In this document: piece by piece, positions 27,652 to 35,180 of the stretch
How the letters are laid out: every line of letters begins with the position of its first letter
How positions within the stretch are numbered: the first letter of the stretch is position 1
Assembly: GCF_900142965.1 (NCBI RefSeq)
Contig: NZ_FRCQ01000008.1
Coordinates: 157,744 to 221,743 of the forward strand
Origin: Rhizobacter sp. OV335
GTDB lineage: Bacteria > Pseudomonadota > Gammaproteobacteria > Burkholderiales > Burkholderiaceae_C
DNA length: 64,000 bases
Direction: 5' to 3'
Notes under the pieces: model-generated
The model's database searches: none
What the model saw: only the letters and a program-made list of their open reading frames with translations
What the model was told of the DNA's origin: nothing
Position numbers and translations under genes: made by a program

Positions 27652-28404
27652 TCAGGCGGCGACCGGCCGCGAGGCCAGCGCACGCACGTTGGCCGGCTGG
27701 GCCGCTTCATTGCCGAGCGGCTGGCCCATCGACACGAAGGTGTGCAGCTCGTAGGCGAAGGCATCGAGCTTGGACGACATCACGCGGTTGGCGCGCGTCA
27801 GCCAGTTGTAGCCCATCACCGCGGGGATCGCGACCGCGAGGCCGAGGCCGGTCATGATCAGCGCCTCGCCGACCGGGCCGGCGACCTTGTCCAGCGTGCC
27901 GGCACCGCTCATGCCGATCGCGACCAGCGCGTGATACACGCCCCACACCGTCCCGAACAGCCCGACGAAGGGCGCGGTGGCGCCGACGGTGGCGAGCATC
28001 GCGAGGCCGTTCTCGAGCCGCGTGGTTTCCTCGTCGAGCACCTTCTTGATGGTGCGGGTGACGAATTCGCCCGAGGTGCCGGCCTCTTCGAGCTTGGCGG
28101 CGCCGTACTTCGCGTGGTGGACCTGCGCGTGCATCGCGTGGCTGGTGAGGTGCGAGAACGGGTCGTGCACGCCGTGCGTGGTGATCTCGTTGGCGACGGC
28201 CTCGAGCGAGGTCGCGTTCCAGAAGAAGTTCAGGAAGGTCTGGCTGTGGCGGCGGCGCGAGACCAGCGACAGGCCCTTGATCACGATGATCACCCAGGAC
28301 GCGATCGACATCAGCACCAGGATGCCGAGCAGCGTCTTGCCCACCACATCGCTCTGGGCGATGAAGTGGCCGAATCCCAAGCCAGCGTCTGCGTTCACGG
28401 TCAT
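27652..28404 (-). CDS. exbB: MotA/TolQ/ExbB proton channel family protein
   Basis: A 250-residue inner membrane channel subunit with three helices: VVGKTLLGILVLMSIASWVI (first), LATVGATAPFVGLFGTVWGV (second, with the family GLFGTVWGV signature) and EALIMTGLGLAVAIPAVMGY (third). The long cytosolic loop carries RRRHSQTFLNFFW and the TIKKVLDEETTRLENGLAML helix. Its ATG overlaps the tonB stop by four bases. It forms the ExbB-ExbD motor that powers the siderophore receptor. Confidence 0.95.
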   Translation of the reverse strand: MTVNADAGLGFGHFIAQSDVVGKTLLGILVLMSIASWVIIVIKGLSLVSRRRHSQTFLNFFWNATSLEAVANEITTHGVHDPFSHLTSHAMHAQVHHAKYGAAKLEEAGTSGEFVTRTIKKVLDEETTRLENGLAMLATVGATAPFVGLFGTVWGVYHALVAIGMSGAGTLDKVAGPVGEALIMTGLGLAVAIPAVMGYNWLTRANRVMSSKLDAFAYELHTFVSMGQPLGNEAAQPANVRALASRPVAA

Positions 28405-29108
28405 TTCTCCAGATCAAAATTCAACGGGATCAGGGCCCAGCCCGCAGTCGGGCGGCCGTTCTCGGTGTAGGGCTCGAAGCGGAACCTGCGCACCGCGTCG
28501 ACGGCGGCCTCGTCGAGCCTCGGGTAGCCGGACGACTTGCCGACCTGCACCGATTGCGGCGCACCGGCCTCGTCGATCCAGACGCGCACGACGACGGCGC
28601 CGGTTTCCTTCAGGCGCTTCGACGCGCGCGGGTACTCGGGCGGCTCTGCCTTCAGGTAGCGCACGGCGGAGGCCGGGATCTGCTTCGGCGGCGCCGGGGG
28701 TGCGGGCGGGGCCGGCGGCGCTTCGATCGCGACCGGTGCGGGGGGTGGTGGCAACTCGACCGGCGGCGGCGCGACGAAGGCGGCCGGCGCAGGCGACGGC
28801 GCGGCGGTGACCAGCGGGGTCGGCGGCGGCGGGGTTCGCGTCACCGGCTTGATGGGCGGCGGCGGGGGTGCCGGCGGCGTGGGCGGTGCCGGCGGCGCGA
28901 TCAGGTTGACGAAGATCGGTGCGGCCTGCACGACGGCCTCGCGCACCGCGGGCACCTGCAGGATCGCCCAGCCGGCACCGAGGTGGATCGCGGCGATGGC
29001 GGCCACCACGCCACGCAATTGCGCCCGCGACAGCCCGTCGGTGCGCACCGGCCGACGGCTGAGCGGCGGCAACGGCGAATGCGTCGCGGAGACGGGAACG
29101 GCGGCCAT
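28401..29108 (-). CDS. tonB: Energy transducer TonB
   Basis: A TonB protein of about 235 residues. An N-terminal membrane anchor (LRGVVAAIAAIHLGAGWAIL), a long periplasmic proline-rich spacer (PPAPPTPPAPPPPPIKPVTR and similar), and a C-terminal TonB domain: PPEYPRASKRLKETGAVVVR, VQVGKSSGYPRLDEAAVDAV, RRFRFEPYTENGRPTAGWAL. The frame is open to a GTG at 29171, but that codon touches the Fur box. I therefore prefer the ATG at 29108, though it lacks a clear ribosome-binding site. It is the first gene of the iron unit. Confidence 0.92.
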   Translation of the reverse strand: MAAVPVSATHSPLPPLSRRPVRTDGLSRAQLRGVVAAIAAIHLGAGWAILQVPAVREAVVQAAPIFVNLIAPPAPPTPPAPPPPPIKPVTRTPPPPTPLVTAAPSPAPAAFVAPPPVELPPPPAPVAIEAPPAPPAPPAPPKQIPASAVRYLKAEPPEYPRASKRLKETGAVVVRVWIDEAGAPQSVQVGKSSGYPRLDEAAVDAVRRFRFEPYTENGRPTAGWALIPLNFDLEK

Positions 29109-29172
29109 GGTGGAGGGGTGGGGTGCGGGTACTGCGGGGGCAACTTCAAACTTCTTCAAAAACTTTAACACA

Positions 29173-29191
29173 AACGAGAACGATTCTCATT
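29173..29191 (-). promoter_or_regulatory. Fur box upstream of tonB
   Basis: AACGAGAACGATTCTCATT on the plus strand; read on the minus strand it is AATGAGAATCGTTCTCGTT, close to the Fur 19-mer with 7-1-7 symmetry. It lies 65 bases upstream of the tonB ATG and is the only clear Fur site seen in the cluster, consistent with iron-repressed expression of the whole downstream unit. Confidence 0.8.
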
Positions 29192-29269
29192 GGTTGCCGT
29201 GGGACGCTCTCGACCGCAGGGGAATGCAGTGCATTGCGTGAGGGTTTTCGAGTGAGACATCCGGTCGGA

Positions 29270-29298
29270 TTGAGCCGCCGAACCCGGCTCCCTAGACT
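29270..29298 (+). promoter_or_regulatory. Putative sigma-70 promoter for the RHS/amidase gene
   Basis: TTGAGC (29270-29275), 17-base spacer, TAGACT (29293-29298), about 37 bases before the start ATG. Each box matches four of six consensus bases. Confidence 0.45.
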
Positions 29299-29335
29299 CC
29301 GTCGCTCCCATCAACTCGAAGATCAGGGGCGTCTC

Positions 29336-29938
29336 ATGAAACACGCACGCGGCTGTCTGTTGATCGCGGTCACTTGGGCGATCACGCAGCCCTCACTGGC
29401 CCGCTACGTCCAATCCGATCCAGCCGGACTGGCGGCCGGCACCAACACCTACACGTACGCCAACAATGACCCACTGCGCTACGTCGATCCGAACGGGCTG
29501 TGCCCTTGCGGGGAATCGCTCGATGTCCTCCAGTTGGCGCGCTCGGACCGGCGCGACTGGAGCAAAGCGGCCGATCGGTCGGACGTCAACCGGGCGTTCG
29601 GGCCAGGCACCTACAAGTGCAATCTGTTTGCGGACGAACAGTTCGAGACAGCCGGGTACCACCTTCCGAACATCGGTGGCGGCGCCCTCGCACGCGCCTT
29701 GGAGATGTACCCGCCCGGAGCGCAGAGCCTGTCAACGTCGGGTTACACCGTTCCCGGATGGCCCGTGGTCACAGGTCCGGCGCTGCCAGGCGACCTGCTC
29801 GCCTGGCAGGGGCACGTCGGCATCGCATCGACCGACAGCCGCTCCATTTCCGCTTCGCCGCACGGGGTGATAGAGAATGACTGGGGATTCCGCTCGGGAC
29901 AGACCCCCGTCATTCGCCGCTGCACATGCCCAAGATGA
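29336..29938 (+). CDS. Secreted RHS-core fragment fused to a Cys/His amidase-like toxin domain
   Basis: A 200-residue protein with three parts. A Sec signal peptide is MKHARGCLLIAVTWAITQPS, cleaved near LA. Residues about 23-55 are the end of an RHS-repeat-associated core (YVQSDPAGLAAGTNTYTYAN, then NDPLRYVDPNGL). The C-terminal domain has CHAP/NlpC-P60-like features: Cys95 in YKCNLFADEQFETAG and His160 in PGDLLAWQGHVGIAS, a likely peptidoglycan amidase pair. RHS proteins are normally over 1000 residues and carry such toxin domains after this motif; here the rest of the core is missing. The stop overlaps the next ATG (ATGA). The activity and the third catalytic residue are not proven. Confidence 0.8.
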   Translation: MKHARGCLLIAVTWAITQPSLARYVQSDPAGLAAGTNTYTYANNDPLRYVDPNGLCPCGESLDVLQLARSDRRDWSKAADRSDVNRAFGPGTYKCNLFADEQFETAGYHLPNIGGGALARALEMYPPGAQSLSTSGYTVPGWPVVTGPALPGDLLAWQGHVGIASTDSRSISASPHGVIENDWGFRSGQTPVIRRCTCPR

Positions 29939-30234
29939 ACGGCTTTCGGCTCTGGCCTCGTGGGGCCATCGTGACACTCGTTCTGGCCTGTGTCGCGCTC
30001 TCCAGCGTGTCCGCGTGGGTTTACGTGCACACGCGCGAAGCCTATCGTGCAGTGGGCTTCAACGACGGTCGCATCCACGAACGCGAGTTGATGCTCGACA
30101 AGATCCGGCGCAGCACCCGGCTGGAAGCTTGCAGTGCAGCTTCCGCCGCATCAGCCGTCGAGTTCCTGTCGGTCAAGGCCGAATCGGTCTCCCTGCAGGT
30201 GGTCGACGGCGATCATCTCCGTTTCTGCCAGTGA
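29935..30234 (+). CDS. Membrane-anchored small protein, putative immunity partner
   Basis: A 99-residue protein, starting MNGFRLWPRGAIVTLVLACV at 29935 through a four-base overlap with the RHS/amidase gene. One N-terminal transmembrane helix or uncleaved signal (about 10-30) is followed by a periplasmic domain of 65 residues with two Cys (LEACSAASAASAVEF and a final RFCQ). No family is recognised. The position directly after a likely periplasm-active cell-wall enzyme and the topology fit an immunity protein protecting the producer. This is inference from context alone. Confidence 0.6.
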   Translation: MNGFRLWPRGAIVTLVLACVALSSVSAWVYVHTREAYRAVGFNDGRIHERELMLDKIRRSTRLEACSAASAASAVEFLSVKAESVSLQVVDGDHLRFCQ

Positions 30235-30250
30235 GATCGCCGCGCCAATG

Positions 30251-30277
30251 AAAACGGGCCGCGCGAACGCGGCCCGT
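30251..30277 (-). terminator. Intrinsic terminator of the subtilase gene
   Basis: A perfect ten-base stem ACGGGCCGCG (30254-30263) / CGCGGCCCGT (30268-30277) with tetraloop CGAA. On the minus strand it is followed by a short T run (A run 30251-30254 on the plus strand), so it terminates the leftward S8 peptidase gene. Confidence 0.8.
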
Positions 30278-30294
30278 CGGTTCAGGTCATCGCT

Positions 30295-33200
30295 TTATTT
30301 TGCGACGATCACCTGCGCTTCCGTGCCGGCCTCGCGGCGCAGCATCACCAGGAACCCCTTCTGCGACGGCGACGCCACCGCGCCGCCGACCGGCGTCAGC
30401 GTGTCCACGCGCTGGATGCGCAGGCTGCGCACGATGCCGCTGCTGTCGCCGTTGACCGCGTAGCGCGGCTTGGCCGGCGTGAAGGTCATCTTGTCGAACG
30501 CATCGGTCACGTTGCCGGTGTAGTAGTTGTCGGCCGCGCTCGCGGTGAAGTCGAACTGCTGGTCGGGCGTCAGGCCCAGCGCCGCGAGCGGCACCGTCAT
30601 GATCATGTTGGCCGAGTTGAAGTCCGCATCCGCGTAGTAATAGGCGCCTCCTACGCCCGTCGCGAGGTTCACCACGTTGATCAGGTTGATGCCGGTGACA
30701 CCGAACCCGCCCTGCTCCGCGTTGTAGACGGCAAAGTCCGGCACGCCGTCGCGGTCGACGTCGATGTCGACCTCGAAGCCGGCCGGGTAGTTCGCCGTCG
30801 CGCGCCGCCCGAAGGTGCTCAGCGCGAACTGCAGCGCTCCCGCGTCGGCCACGTAGCGCACGCCGATCGCACGCATGTCGACGAACGCGAAGTTGTCGCC
30901 CGGCTGCGGCAGCTCGGCCGGATCGGCCTTCTTGCTGGTGCCGGTGAGCGCGAAGATGTCGAACTCGCTGTCGGCCGCGCCGACGTTGCCCATCAGGATG
31001 ATGCCGCCCGGCCAGTTCGGGCGCACCGCCGCCACCGCGAGCGTCTGCGCCGCCTTGCGCGGCAGGATGTGCCACGGCACGCTCAGCAGCTCGGTGCCTG
31101 CGGTGAGCGTCAGGTAGCCGTCGTACTCCGGCGCGTCGAGCAGGTCGCCGCTGCCGCCCAGCGCGCCGCTGTCGAGCGTCCACTCGGGCAGCTTCGCGGG
31201 GTTCACGCGCAGCTTCACGGTGATCACCTGGCGGCCTCCCGCAGCCACCTTCACCGAGCTCGGTGCCGAGATCGTCACCGCGCCGCTGGCCTGGTCGTCG
31301 GCGAAGCGGAAGGCGCTCTTGATCGAGAAGGTCTTGGCCGTCGTGCCGAAGTTCTCGACCACCAGCTTCTTCTCGTACTCGGCCGGGGCCGAGACCTCCT
31401 GCGCACCGAACGACAGCGCCGCCGACAGCGAGGTCGGCTCGTAGGCGATGGCATTCAGCGCCAGCGCCTTGTTGACCCGGACCTCGCCCGCGCCGATGCG
31501 CGTGATCGGCGCCAGCACGCCCGGCAGCAGCGCCGGGTTGGTGTAGATCAGGTTCGTCGCGCTGTTCATCAGCATCGACTTGATCTGCAGCGGCGTGCGG
31601 TTCGGGTACTTGCCGATCAGGATGGCCGCGGAGCCCGCGATCATCGGCGTCGCGCCCGAGGTGCCGCCGAAGGCTTCCTCCTCGGTCCCGCCACCGGCCA
31701 CCGCCGACACCGACGCGCCGGGCGCGCCGATCTCGGGCTTGATGGTCTGGTAGCTGATGCTCGGGCCGCGCGCCGAGGTGCTGGCCATGCTGCCGACCAG
31801 CGGCACCTTGGTGCCGTCGCTGACCGACACGTTGACCGGCGCCGCGATGTTGGCCTTGATCTTGTTCGACGTCGATTGCGTGATCACCAGCGTCGGCACG
31901 AAGTGCGTGCCGCCGCCGTTGCTGAACGACACCGCGTCGCCGGGGGCGACCAGGCCGAGCAGCACGCCGGTGGCGCCGGCCGCGCCGGCTGCGTCCACCT
32001 TCAGGCTGACCGAGCAGGTGCCGCGGTCGATCAGCGCGACCTTCCCGGTGGGGTCGGCCAGCAGCGGCACGCCCGGGCAGGCGGTGCCGACGAAGACCAC
32101 GTCGCCGCTGAAGCCGCCGGCGATCGGCGCCCAGTCGACCGTCGCGGTGTTGCCGTAGGTGCCGGCAATGGCCGCCGGCGAGTTGATCTTCAGGCCGAAG
32201 GCCACGGCGCTCGGCACCTGCGTCTGCGCGACGCTGATGGCCCCCGGGGCGATCGACGGCGAGCTGACGATGTACGGCTTGTTCGCGGCATTGCCCGCGG
32301 CCACGACCGCGACGATGCCGGCGTCCACCGCCGTCGATATGGCTTCGGTGGAGTCGTCGATGTTCTGGCCGTAGTCGGAGCCGAGCGACAGGTTCATCAC
32401 GTCGACCGCGTCGGACGGGTCGCCGTCGCCGTTCGGGTCGATCGACCAGTCGATCGCCTTCAGGATCGAAATGCCGTTGCAGCTGGTCGCGACGGCACTG
32501 CACACGCGCAGTGCCAGCAGCTTGGCGCCCGGGGCAACGCCCTTGTGGGTGCCGTCCAGGCTCTTGCCGCCGATGATGTCGGCGACGTGCGTGCCGTGGC
32601 CCTGGAAGTCGATCGGGTTCGGGTCTTCGGTGCGCGGGCCGTTCGGCCACACGTCACCGACGAAATCGAAACCGCCGATGACCTTGGCGGTCGGGAACAC
32701 GCTCGGGTCGATGGTGGTGTTGCGCGGGTCGCTCGGGTCGGTGCCGTAGGCCTTCAGGTAGGCCTCGGGCGTGCCGGCACCGCCGAGGTTGCGGTGCGTG
32801 TAGTCGATGCCCGAATCGATCACCGCCACGCGCACGCCGGTGCCGTCGGCACCCGCCTGCTGCGCGGCGGTCGCGCCGATGTAGGGCACCGTCTCGCTCA
32901 GGCTCATCTCGTAGTGGTTGACGCGGCGCACCTTGGCGACGCCCGGCAGGGCCGCGATGGCCTTCAGCTGCGAGGCATCGACGCGCACCGCGATGGCGTT
33001 GTGCGCCATGTGGACACGTCCCAGTTCCTGGGCGCCGAGCGTGGACAGGCGCGACTGCAGCGCGTCCTGGTGCGACAGCACGGTCTTGCGGTGCGCGGCC
33101 AGCGCTTCGCGCGTGGCCTGCGGCGCTTCGCGCAGCGTCTTCACGCTGAGCGTGCGTTCGGTGGTCGAGGCGGCGATCGCGAGCTGCGCGGCGGCAGCGG

Positions 33201-33459
33201 CCACCGGCGCGTCATCGAGCGTCACCCACACGTCGACCGCGCCGGTCGCCTTCGACAGGCGCGCATCGAGCACGTCGACGCGGCCGCCGGGCACAGCGGT
33301 CTGCTGAATGGTGCGCACCGGCGCGTCGGCGAGCGGCGCATCCGCGGCCGACGCGGTATCGGGCGCATCGCCGCTGCTGCCGCCACCGCCGCCGCAGGCG
33401 GTCAGGACGAGCGCGGCGGCGAGGGCCAGCCCGGACTTCCAGGAAATTCGGATAGACAC
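30295..33459 (-). CDS. S8 family (subtilisin-like) serine peptidase lipoprotein with PA domain
   Basis: A 1054-residue subtilase. The GTG start at 33459 has AAGGAG upstream. The signal ends in lipobox LTAC (Cys22), followed by a glycine run. An inhibitor-I9-like propeptide (about 105-185) is next. The catalytic triad is Asp215 (VAVIDSGIDYTH), His288 (GHGTHVADIIGG) and Ser601 (GGTSGATPM), with oxyanion Asn390 (VVAAGN). A protease-associated (PA) domain is inserted at about 435-545 (VALIDRGTCSVSLKVDAAGA). About 450 residues of beta-rich C-terminal sequence follow. It should be an outer-surface or secreted protease that matures by removal of the propeptide. Substrate unknown; monocistronic. Confidence 0.93.
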   Translation of the reverse strand: MSIRISWKSGLALAAALVLTACGGGGGSSGDAPDTASAADAPLADAPVRTIQQTAVPGGRVDVLDARLSKATGAVDVWVTLDDAPVAAAAAQLAIAASTTERTLSVKTLREAPQATREALAAHRKTVLSHQDALQSRLSTLGAQELGRVHMAHNAIAVRVDASQLKAIAALPGVAKVRRVNHYEMSLSETVPYIGATAAQQAGADGTGVRVAVIDSGIDYTHRNLGGAGTPEAYLKAYGTDPSDPRNTTIDPSVFPTAKVIGGFDFVGDVWPNGPRTEDPNPIDFQGHGTHVADIIGGKSLDGTHKGVAPGAKLLALRVCSAVATSCNGISILKAIDWSIDPNGDGDPSDAVDVMNLSLGSDYGQNIDDSTEAISTAVDAGIVAVVAAGNAANKPYIVSSPSIAPGAISVAQTQVPSAVAFGLKINSPAAIAGTYGNTATVDWAPIAGGFSGDVVFVGTACPGVPLLADPTGKVALIDRGTCSVSLKVDAAGAAGATGVLLGLVAPGDAVSFSNGGGTHFVPTLVITQSTSNKIKANIAAPVNVSVSDGTKVPLVGSMASTSARGPSISYQTIKPEIGAPGASVSAVAGGGTEEEAFGGTSGATPMIAGSAAILIGKYPNRTPLQIKSMLMNSATNLIYTNPALLPGVLAPITRIGAGEVRVNKALALNAIAYEPTSLSAALSFGAQEVSAPAEYEKKLVVENFGTTAKTFSIKSAFRFADDQASGAVTISAPSSVKVAAGGRQVITVKLRVNPAKLPEWTLDSGALGGSGDLLDAPEYDGYLTLTAGTELLSVPWHILPRKAAQTLAVAAVRPNWPGGIILMGNVGAADSEFDIFALTGTSKKADPAELPQPGDNFAFVDMRAIGVRYVADAGALQFALSTFGRRATANYPAGFEVDIDVDRDGVPDFAVYNAEQGGFGVTGINLINVVNLATGVGGAYYYADADFNSANMIMTVPLAALGLTPDQQFDFTASAADNYYTGNVTDAFDKMTFTPAKPRYAVNGDSSGIVRSLRIQRVDTLTPVGGAVASPSQKGFLVMLRREAGTEAQVIVAK

Positions 33460-33618
33460 GAGACACTCCTTGTGGGGCACGTCCACCCGATCCGTCCGAC
33501 TGCCTGCAAGCCGGACCGGGACAGCGCGAAGCACGGGTGCGTGCCGCGGCGCTGTGCGTGAGGGTTGATGGGAGCGTGCATGCTCGGTGGCGCACCTCCG
33601 GTGTGTCAAGGCGTGACA

Positions 33619-33659
33619 TTTCCTTCCCCCTAACCCTGGGGGGAGCGGAAAACCCTGGG
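33619..33659 (-). promoter_or_regulatory. Hairpin and direct repeat upstream of the subtilase gene
   Basis: TTTCC and TCCCCC (33619-33630) pair with GGGGGA and GGAAA (33639-33651) around a short loop. In addition AACCCTGGG occurs twice, at 33632-33640 and 33651-33659, start to start 19 bases, close to two helical turns. The gap 33460-33743 has no gene and lies between divergent genes, so this may be a regulator binding region for the peptidase, the holin-like gene, or both. Confidence 0.35.
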
Positions 33660-33743
33660 TCGTCAGACCACGCCGGCGCCCGGCCGTGCGACCGGCCCGA
33701 TCTCGATTGCGGCGACGCGATGTGCCCGGGTATGCTCGCGCCA

Positions 33744-34103
33744 ATGAAGACCCTCGTCCGCTGGTTCCTGCTGGCCGCCGCCCTGCTGCTGGTGGCCCAC
33801 CTCTACCCCGGTGTCACGGTGACCAGCTTCGGCTCGGCGATGCTGGCCGCGCTGGTGCTGGGCCTGCTGAACGCGCTGCTGCGGCCGATCCTCGTGCTGC
33901 TGACGCTGCCGGTCACGGTGCTGACGCTCGGGCTGTTCCTGTTCGTGATCAACGCGCTGATGTTCTATTTCGCGGCGCAGTTGCTCAGCGGCCTCGCGGT
34001 CGCCGGGTTCTTCGCGGCGCTGATCGGGTCGTTGATCTACAGCTTGTGCGGGGTGGTGATCGATACCGCTCTGGAGGCGGTGTTTTCGTCAAAGGCGGGG
34101 TGA
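33744..34103 (+). CDS. Phage holin family (superfamily IV, PF04020-like) membrane protein
   Basis: A 119-residue, almost wholly hydrophobic protein with four helices: LVRWFLLAAALLLVAHLY, SFGSAMLAALVLGLLNALL, VLLTLPVTVLTLGLFLFVIN and LAVAGFFAALIGSLIYSLCG. The RPILVLLTLPVTVLTLGLF segment is diagnostic of the family once named mycobacterial four-TM phage holin. These chromosomal proteins are widespread outside phages and their role is unknown; no phage genes are nearby. An in-frame ATG at 33732 is an alternative start. Confidence 0.85.
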   Translation: MKTLVRWFLLAAALLLVAHLYPGVTVTSFGSAMLAALVLGLLNALLRPILVLLTLPVTVLTLGLFLFVINALMFYFAAQLLSGLAVAGFFAALIGSLIYSLCGVVIDTALEAVFSSKAG

Positions 34104-34104
34104 G

Positions 34105-34129
34105 CCGCCACCGGCATGGCCGGTGGCGG
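34105..34129. terminator. Strong hairpin between convergent genes, probable terminator
   Basis: Perfect 11-base stem CCGCCACCGGC / GCCGGTGGCGG with loop ATG. No T tract follows on either strand, so intrinsic termination is not certain. It sits just between the holin-like gene and the convergent unrecognised gene. Confidence 0.5.
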
Positions 34130-34140
34130 GAGCCGGTTCC

Positions 34141-35034
34141 TCAGTTGTTCGACGTGAAATACACCTCTTGTTGCCAAACCATCACGCCTTGGTGCACCTC
34201 TGAAAGCACGCCGCAGAACCGTTGCGGCTGACCTTGTTGGCTGTACATCCACAGCCGCTCGGCTCGTTCCGAGAGCAGCGTCTCAAGGCGGTTCACCATC
34301 ATCTGATGGAACTGATCACTGTTCCCTCCAACGTAGAGCGCGAGACTGTACAAGTCGTGATAAGCGCTCACCGTGTTGCCGTTCTCTCGGCACGTCTCTT
34401 CCACCTGCTTGAGCGCCCCAGGGACACCCGATGCGGGCAAGTGAGGCGCGTTGTATTCGAAGTTTTCCGGCAAGCGCAGGCCGAACGGTGCGTCGGAATC
34501 CAGTTTCACCAAGCCATCGGGCTCAACCGAATTCGCAGACTCGCGGCGATCGCTGGCCTTGCCACTGCGGTGCTGAAGGGAGACCTGCGCCTTCTTGCTC
34601 AGCTTGCGGGCAACCTCTCGGGCCTCTGAGCCAGCATTCTTCGTGGACTTGCGCACGACCTTTGCGGCGTCGGCCACGCCTTGAGCGACATCACTGCCTG
34701 CATCCACCACCTGGAGGGCTGCTCCATACACCGCGCTCTTCGCATGGCGACCCACATTGCGAGCGGCCTTGTCGACAACCCTGACGCAATTGTCCAAAGC
34801 ACCCCACGCTTGGTTCGCCAATCCAGCACTTGCGCCCTTTTTCAGGCGCTTCGATTTCCACTTCGAAACCTGGTGCTGGACCATGTTGGCAGCGCCATCT
34901 TTTGCCACCTTGATCCTGTTCTTGATCGTTCCGGCCAGCCACTTTGCATTCGAGTTTCGGCGATAGACAAACTCCGGCTGAGGAGTGGGGAATTCGATGA
35001 TCTTGGTAGTGACGGAATGACTGACGGGATGCAT
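34141..35034 (-). CDS. Hypothetical protein, compositionally distinct from neighbours
   Basis: A 297-residue protein that I do not recognise. The N-terminal 160 residues are strongly basic and helical (for example IKNRIKVAKDGAANMVQHQV, then VVRKSTKNAGSEAREVARKL), with a less polar Ala/Gly-rich stretch SAVYGAALQVVDAGSDVAQG. The C-terminal half is more acidic and globular, with two Cys, TCRENGNTVSAYHDLYSLAL and LWMYSQQGQPQRFCGVLSEV. There is no signal peptide. Base composition is visibly less GC-rich than the genes on both sides and codon choice is more mixed, suggesting later acquisition. No operon partner: the gene stands alone. No function is proposed. Confidence 0.6.
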   Translation of the reverse strand: MHPVSHSVTTKIIEFPTPQPEFVYRRNSNAKWLAGTIKNRIKVAKDGAANMVQHQVSKWKSKRLKKGASAGLANQAWGALDNCVRVVDKAARNVGRHAKSAVYGAALQVVDAGSDVAQGVADAAKVVRKSTKNAGSEAREVARKLSKKAQVSLQHRSGKASDRRESANSVEPDGLVKLDSDAPFGLRLPENFEYNAPHLPASGVPGALKQVEETCRENGNTVSAYHDLYSLALYVGGNSDQFHQMMVNRLETLLSERAERLWMYSQQGQPQRFCGVLSEVHQGVMVWQQEVYFTSNN

Positions 35035-35180
35035 ATCAAACGCTCCGGGCGATATATGAAGTGGGCAACGAACACCACGCGATCGGTTTCACCCATGCAA
35101 CCGTCACGCGTGGCTTGAGTAACTGGACGCCCCACGCCGGTTCCATGCGACGCATCTGCCATTTGTCAGCCACCTCGCAA

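Noticed and set aside
33744..34103. Prophage remnant signalled by the holin-like gene
   Set aside because: This membrane family is common on chromosomes outside phages and no other phage genes, integrase or att-like repeats are near.
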